Assembly (NCBI RefSeq): GCF_043951855.1 | Contig: NZ_JBINJW010000001.1 | Coordinates: 186,001-250,000, forward strand | DNA: 64,000 nucleotides | Direction: 5' to 3' | DNA from: Proteiniclasticum sp043951855 | Lineage (GTDB): Bacteria; Bacillota; Clostridia; Clostridiales; Clostridiaceae | In this document: positions 59,980-64,000 of the stretch, one piece after another | Layout of the letters: every line of letters begins with the position of its first letter | Numbering within the stretch: position 1 is the first letter of the stretch | Program-made: the position numbers and the translations under genes | The notes under the pieces: model-generated | What the model saw: the letters and a program-made list of their open reading frames with translations, nothing else | Databases searched by the model: none | Told to the model about the DNA's origin: nothing

Positions 59980-60657
59980 ATGAGCGGACTGAAACTTCTA
60001 CTATTATTTTTCGAAGGTGTCCTCACCTTCATTTCACCCTGCATTCTGCCCATGTTTCCCGTATTTCTCATGTACCTGAGCAATGAGAGCCAGAAGAAAG
60101 GGAAAGACCTGATCATAAATATCCTGGGATTCATCCTTGGATTCACCATTGTTTTTGTCACACTGGGTGCCACAGCCACTGCATTAGGCAGCCTGCTGAA
60201 CCAGAACCGTGTTCTTCTGCAGAGAATCGGTGGAGTGATCATCATTCTATTCGGACTCAACATGGCTGAATTCATCCATATCCCCTTCCTGAACTTCCAG
60301 AAAGGACTTTCTCTTAAGAGAGACAGCGGCGGATTCCTGAGCTCCATGATTTTCGGAATCGTATTCTCCTTCGGATGGTCTCCATGTCTTGGCACCTTCC
60401 TTGGTACCGCACTGATCCTGGCAGCTGATGCCAGCACCGTAGGCACTGGTATGTTCTACCTGTTTATCTTCTCCATGGGACTGGGACTTCCATTTCTCAT
60501 CACAGGAATCCTTTTCTCAAAGCTGGAGCAGGCATTCAGTTTCGTCAAGAAACACTACAGCCTCATCACAAAGATCTCCGGAATCTTCCTCGTGATCATT
60601 GGTCTTCTGATGGCACTGGATCTCTTCGGATACTATGCGAGATTCTTCAATTTCTAG
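59980..60657 (+). CDS. CcdA-type cytochrome c biogenesis/thiol reductant carrier
   Basis: A 225-residue membrane protein with six hydrophobic helices, the DsbD/CcdA family that passes electrons from cytoplasmic thioredoxin to extracytoplasmic thiol proteins. The two redox cysteines are in SPCILPMFP (near residue 20) and WSPCLGTF (near residue 134), as in the family. The ATG follows the TlpA stop with no gap (TAAATG). In an organism with no other sign here of cytochromes, its partner is the TlpA-like protein. Confidence 0.94.
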   Translation: MSGLKLLLLFFEGVLTFISPCILPMFPVFLMYLSNESQKKGKDLIINILGFILGFTIVFVTLGATATALGSLLNQNRVLLQRIGGVIIILFGLNMAEFIHIPFLNFQKGLSLKRDSGGFLSSMIFGIVFSFGWSPCLGTFLGTALILAADASTVGTGMFYLFIFSMGLGLPFLITGILFSKLEQAFSFVKKHYSLITKISGIFLVIIGLLMALDLFGYYARFFNF

Positions 60658-60685
60658 AAACCCGAGAAAACTGAGGTGACATGAA

Positions 60686-60738
60686 AAGATCCTCCAGAGC
60701 TGATCATCTTGAGATCAGCCTGGGGGATCTTCTTTTCA
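60686..60738. terminator. Terminator between ccdA and the GerMN lipoprotein gene
   Basis: AAGATCCTCCAG pairs with CTGGGGGATCTT (60686-60731) with one mismatch region, and a GCTGAT/ATCAGC stem inside. The right side runs into CTTTTCATATTT, so it mainly serves the rightward operon. Confidence 0.8.
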
Positions 60739-60765
60739 TATTTGATTTCCCATGAGGAAATCCTG

Positions 60766-61923
60766 TTAATTCATATCCACAATACTGTCGTAATTGACTT
60801 CCAGAGGTTCAAACTCTCTCAGGAGAATATGTCCTGATTCATAGGTCTCTCCATCGATGGTAAGGAGTACTTTACTCGTTCCGTAATAATCTCCGAAAGT
60901 ATTGGCCAACGACTGAAGAATCAGTGACTCATATCCTGCACCTGCATTCATCTCCGTCAGGAACTCTTTGGAAAGATCCACATAGACCATACCGTCCTGA
61001 TTGAGATAAAGGTAATTCACTCTGGTGTTCGGTGTCAGAACCGGTGCAGCTTCTTTGGGCAGATCTTTGTAGGCTTCGATGAGGAGCATTCTTGGAATGT
61101 CATTGGTCGTGAACGCAATCTCCTTGCGATACAGGAATATTCTCTCATCCATGGCATTGGGATAATAGAAATTCACCACTTTCCTCTGCGCAGTGTCCTT
61201 TTCGATCTTTTCAAGACTGGATGAGACTTCATAGCCTTCTCCGATATTAAGGGTTTTGATCAGTCCCAGATTCTCCGCATAATAGTCAATATTGGTGTAT
61301 TCCCCATTGTCGGTTTTCGTGACCCTTGTGACTTCCACTGCATCAAATGTTCCATAAGGTGTTTCCACCTCTTTCTCTACAGCAGTAATGGTACTGGTTT
61401 CCTCACCGCTTTTCCATGTGGTTCCTTCTGCGACGGGTTCCATGAGGAGAATGCGGTCTGTATTGGCCTCTTTTGAAAGAAAGTTCTCTTTATAATAGGT
61501 TTCCGGTTCAAAGATGATCTCCTTCAGCATACCCTCTTTCTTCTCCAGCACACGGACAATCTCCGTACCACCATTGTTTTCTCTCAGCTGAATCCGGTCT
61601 TCCTGCATGAAGTCCACATAAACATCATAGGCAGCATACTCATTCCCTTTTCCTTCATAGACCCTGTGGGTGTCTGATTCGAAAGGATAAAGCATTTCCA
61701 CTGTGTATTCCTTCACATCCTCTGCAGGCTCTTCGGCTTCCGGCTCCTGTTCATTTTCTTCAGCCTCTCCTTCCGCAGGGGACTCTGCAGGTTCTTCCGC
61801 CGGTTCTTCCTGAGGCACTTCCGCAGGAGTTTCAGCCGGAGTTTCCTTTCCGCTGTCCGCACCACATGCCATGAGCAGCATCATCACGGTGAAGAGTGCT
61901 ATGGTTATTTTCAGCTTTTTCAT
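60766..61923 (-). CDS. GerMN-domain lipoprotein
   Basis: A 385-residue secreted lipoprotein. The signal peptide ends at lipobox LLMAC (Cys 20), followed by a proline/glutamate-rich repeat spacer (PAEVPQEEPAEEPAESPAEG, residues ~30-70). The middle region (residues ~75-250) is a beta-rich domain of unknown type, and the C-terminal ~120 residues are a GerMN domain (RKVVNFYYPN start, with TNDIPRMLLIEAYKDLP and GMVYVDLSKEF), a fold linked to spore-coat and cell-surface proteins. It may act at the cell surface or in sporulation. Single gene, convergent with ccdA. Confidence 0.88.
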   Translation of the reverse strand: MKKLKITIALFTVMMLLMACGADSGKETPAETPAEVPQEEPAEEPAESPAEGEAEENEQEPEAEEPAEDVKEYTVEMLYPFESDTHRVYEGKGNEYAAYDVYVDFMQEDRIQLRENNGGTEIVRVLEKKEGMLKEIIFEPETYYKENFLSKEANTDRILLMEPVAEGTTWKSGEETSTITAVEKEVETPYGTFDAVEVTRVTKTDNGEYTNIDYYAENLGLIKTLNIGEGYEVSSSLEKIEKDTAQRKVVNFYYPNAMDERIFLYRKEIAFTTNDIPRMLLIEAYKDLPKEAAPVLTPNTRVNYLYLNQDGMVYVDLSKEFLTEMNAGAGYESLILQSLANTFGDYYGTSKVLLTIDGETYESGHILLREFEPLEVNYDSIVDMN

Positions 61924-62040
61924 TTAAAGCACATCCTTTAATCTAAAAATATATTCTTCTGTACCTACAGTGTAACAAATGCCCCTTCCGTTTGGGTTAC
62001 ACGGACATTACAGGAGTCTTTCTGAGCACTCACATTTCGG

Positions 62041-63348
62041 TTACAGACTGGTGTCTGTCTCCCCTTCTTCCAGAAAATACATTCGCACTTCGTCGATATA
62101 ATAAAGCGATCCGAAAGCGCAGATGATCTCATTTCCCTCTCTGATGGAAAGGGCTTTTTCCATAGCATCCTTCACCGTTTCACTGTGATGGGCTACCATG
62201 CCATCTTCGCTGAGGATGGCAGCAAGCTCGGCTCCTCCTAGAGCCCGTTCGTTGTCCACTGTTATGGTGACGAAGGCTCTGGCCAGAGGAAGAACCTCCC
62301 TGACCATTTCAAGGTAGCTTTTGTCCTTCAGGACACCCATGATGAAAACCACTTTTCTGCCGCTGAAATATCTCTCCAGATTTTTCCTCAGCACCTCCAC
62401 GCCCTGATAGTTATGGGCACCATCAATGACCACCATGGGATCGTGAGAAAGAATCTCGAATCTTCCCGGCCATTTCGCCATGAGAAGCCCCTTCTTCAGG
62501 GCATCATGTGGAATCCTCATGACCTTCGCATCCAGAAGATTCAGCGCTTCTATGGCCACCACGGCATTTTTCACCTGATGTTCACCAAGAATCGTCAGTT
62601 TATACTCTTCATTGTCATAGCGGAACCTCTGAGTATAGTCATCCTGCCCCATCATCTCCATCTGATTGAAGTTCACCTTGTGAACCGGTATCCCAAGCAC
62701 ATCGGCCTTCATGAGAATCACTTCTTCCGCTTCCTGTTTCTGCGGATAAAGAACAAGCTCAGTCCCTGGTTTCAGAATGCCCGCTTTTTCTCCTGCGATT
62801 TCTCCCAGTGTACTCCCCAGGATATCCATATGATCATAATCCACAGGAGTGATCACCGACAGCACCGGCGCCTCTATGATGTTTGTGGAATCCAGGCGTC
62901 CGCCCAGCCCTACTTCCAATAGAACGATATCGCACTCTTCCTGATGGAAGTACTCCAGGGCAAGAGCTGTGATGATCTCAAATTCGGTGGGACTGTCAAA
63001 TCCTTCCGCCGTCATCTCATCGATTCTCCATCTGATTCGTGTCATGATTTCAGAAACCCTGTGGTCTTCTATTTCCCTTGCACCGATTCTGATCCGGTCA
63101 TTGAGCCTGTGAAGGCCTGGTGAAGTATACATCCCCACACGATATCCCGCCTGGGTCAGCACACTGCCCATAAAGGCCACTGTGGACCCTTTGCCGTTGG
63201 TACCGGCCACATGAACGAATTTCAGCCTTCTCTGGGGATTACCCAGAAGCTCCAAGAGTTTCCCGATTCTTTCCAGACCTAAGACACTCCCGAATTTCTG
63301 CGTGCTCCTGATATATTTCAATGCTTCCTGGTAGTCCAAATCAAACAC
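62041..63348 (-). CDS. folC: Folylpolyglutamate synthase / dihydrofolate synthase
   Basis: A 435-residue bifunctional enzyme that adds glutamate to folates. The P-loop GTNGKGS (from about residue 49) and the FPGS signature LLEVGLGGRLDSTN (near residue 145) are present, and a Mur-ligase-like C-terminal domain follows. The start is uncertain: the GTG at 63348 is close to GGAA, and the TTG at 63339 is 12 bases from GAAGG; the family usually starts near MDYQEALKYI. It stands alone between the GerMN gene and the DUF1538 gene. Confidence 0.93.
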   Translation of the reverse strand: MFDLDYQEALKYIRSTQKFGSVLGLERIGKLLELLGNPQRRLKFVHVAGTNGKGSTVAFMGSVLTQAGYRVGMYTSPGLHRLNDRIRIGAREIEDHRVSEIMTRIRWRIDEMTAEGFDSPTEFEIITALALEYFHQEECDIVLLEVGLGGRLDSTNIIEAPVLSVITPVDYDHMDILGSTLGEIAGEKAGILKPGTELVLYPQKQEAEEVILMKADVLGIPVHKVNFNQMEMMGQDDYTQRFRYDNEEYKLTILGEHQVKNAVVAIEALNLLDAKVMRIPHDALKKGLLMAKWPGRFEILSHDPMVVIDGAHNYQGVEVLRKNLERYFSGRKVVFIMGVLKDKSYLEMVREVLPLARAFVTITVDNERALGGAELAAILSEDGMVAHHSETVKDAMEKALSIREGNEIICAFGSLYYIDEVRMYFLEEGETDTSL

Positions 63349-63668
63349 TTCCCTTCTTTTCCTTATGATAATTATATATGCCACAGGTTCTTAAAACAAT
63401 GCAGGTCTGCATTACAATGGTTTCACAGCATTTATGCATACGTTTTCTGAATTATATTACTTTATTAATTCTATTAATAAACGATTTACTTTAGATGAAT
63501 TTAATATTCATATAGTATCATTATGATTGAGAAGTTTTCTTTTCTCCCTTTTCTTACCTATCATCATAAACTTTCAAAACAATGCGCTGTTCTAGTCCAT
63601 CTCAATTTTACTTCATCCAAGTAAGGAATCATATATTCACCGTTCACAACAGAAGGAGGTCATATCAT
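63349..63668. other. 320-base gap before the DUF1538 gene
   Basis: No gene was found. The region is strongly AT-rich (especially 63430-63530) and holds the ribosome site AAGGAGG at 63653-63659 of the DUF1538 gene. I saw no convincing promoter pair or terminator hairpin. Confidence 0.55.
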
Positions 63669-64000
63669 TTGCAGTTGCTGCTGGATAAACTAAAAGAAAT
63701 ACTGCTGGCTGTTCTGCCCATAACAGTCATCGTCGTTGTACTGAATTTCACTCTGGTTCCTTTAGGAACCATGAGTTTCATGAGATTCCTTGTGGGCACC
63801 CTGTTTGTCATTCTGGGTCTGTCCATATTTCTCTTCGGTGTGGATCTCAGTGTCTCTAAAATCGCGAATCTCATCGGAAGGCATCTGACCCACTCCAATT
63901 CAGTCTATGTTGTGCTGATTGCCGGACTGATACTGGGATTTTTCATCTCCATCGCCGAACCGGATCTTCATATTCTGGCGAATCAGGTCAGCAGCGTCAC
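63669..64000 (+). CDS. DUF1538 membrane protein, 5' part (runs off window)
   Basis: The first 110 codons of a membrane protein, starting at TTG 63669 with AAGGAGG 9 bases upstream. The sequence has an N-terminal helix (ILLAVLPITVIVVVLNFTLVP), then MRFLVGTLFVILGLSIFLFGVDLSV and a third helix VYVVLIAGLILGFFISIAEPDL; the loop IAEPDLHILANQV is the DUF1538 signature. Such proteins have about twelve helices in two repeats and are of unknown transport function. The C-terminal part lies outside the window. Confidence 0.85.
   Translation, partial: MQLLLDKLKEILLAVLPITVIVVVLNFTLVPLGTMSFMRFLVGTLFVILGLSIFLFGVDLSVSKIANLIGRHLTHSNSVYVVLIAGLILGFFISIAEPDLHILANQVSSV

Noticed and set aside
1..64000. tRNA or rRNA genes
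   Set aside because: I scanned for GTTCGAATC-type T-arms and CCA tails with matching acceptor stems and found none that fold as a tRNA; no rRNA sequence was recognised.
1..64000. CRISPR array or prophage genes
   Set aside because: No regularly spaced direct repeats and no phage structural, integrase or lysis genes were seen.

Overview
The window is ordinary bacterial chromosome from a Gram-positive Bacillota, most likely a fermentative member of the Clostridia. Grounds for this are the strong AGGAGG-type ribosome sites, frequent TTG and GTG starts, a T-box leader on leuS, a PRD-antiterminator-controlled PTS, HelD, PepV, RelQ, MscL and LemA/DUF2207 genes, and lipoproteins with Gram-positive lipoboxes. 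I saw no tRNA, rRNA, CRISPR array, intact insertion sequence or prophage. The species is not determined here.

Layout. 1-6.3 kb: the 3' end of a class II fructose-bisphosphate aldolase, an OFA-type MFS carrier, a CYTH-domain protein, and leuS behind a complete T-box with promoter, leucine specifier candidate and terminator. 6.3-13.4 kb: a leftward seven-gene catabolic operon in the order RpiR regulator, TRAP transporter (binding protein, small permease, large permease), split transketolase (N- and C-terminal subunits) and SDR dehydrogenase. It follows a 744-base control region full of ATGAAA-NN-TTTCAT palindromes. The transketolase C-terminal subunit carries a one-base frameshift. 13.4-16 kb: a DJ-1/PfpI protein, an unknown protein and two tandem HesB-like proteins.

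16-19.2 kb: a leftward four-gene unit of a short-repeat protein, a MoxR-type AAA+ ATPase, an HExxH plus VWA protein and a 62-residue glycine-zipper membrane protein. This is the best candidate here for an undescribed system. 19.3-29.5 kb: RelQ alarmone synthetase, an SDR, two lipoproteins, a full-length transketolase, the tyrS-metallophosphoesterase pair, small unknown genes, a zinc-ribbon protein with a structured leader, and trpS. 29.5-33.7 kb: two glucose-family PTS EIICB genes on either side of a LicT/GlcT-type antiterminator. The upstream EIICB gene has a clear promoter, RAT hairpin and overlapping terminator. 33.8-37.3 kb: DUF2207-lemA and a Cof-type phosphatase. 37.5-45 kb: prfC, trhO, a lipoprotein, an M18 aminopeptidase and a CDF transporter. 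43.7-49.9 kb: the leftward run lepB-pepV-ftsH-helD. 50-54 kb: mscL with a small membrane protein, an ABC exporter operon and ung. 54.8-64 kb: an alkaline-phosphatase-superfamily enzyme, a GAF/Fis-type regulator, a 51-residue membrane protein with a DUF554 protein, an EamA exporter, a TlpA/CcdA thiol-redox pair, a GerMN lipoprotein, folC, and the start of a DUF1538 membrane protein.

How the genes fit together. The carbon genes (aldolase, two transketolase systems, TRAP, two PTS permeases) point to a flexible sugar or sugar-acid fermenter. Translation and quality control are represented by three aminoacyl-tRNA synthetases, RF3, TrhO, RelQ, FtsH and HelD. Nearly every convergent gene pair is separated by a strong hairpin, so transcription-unit boundaries are easy to read. 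Start codons were reassigned from the longest ORF to the best-placed ribosome site wherever the sequence decided the matter, and each such change is noted in its entry.
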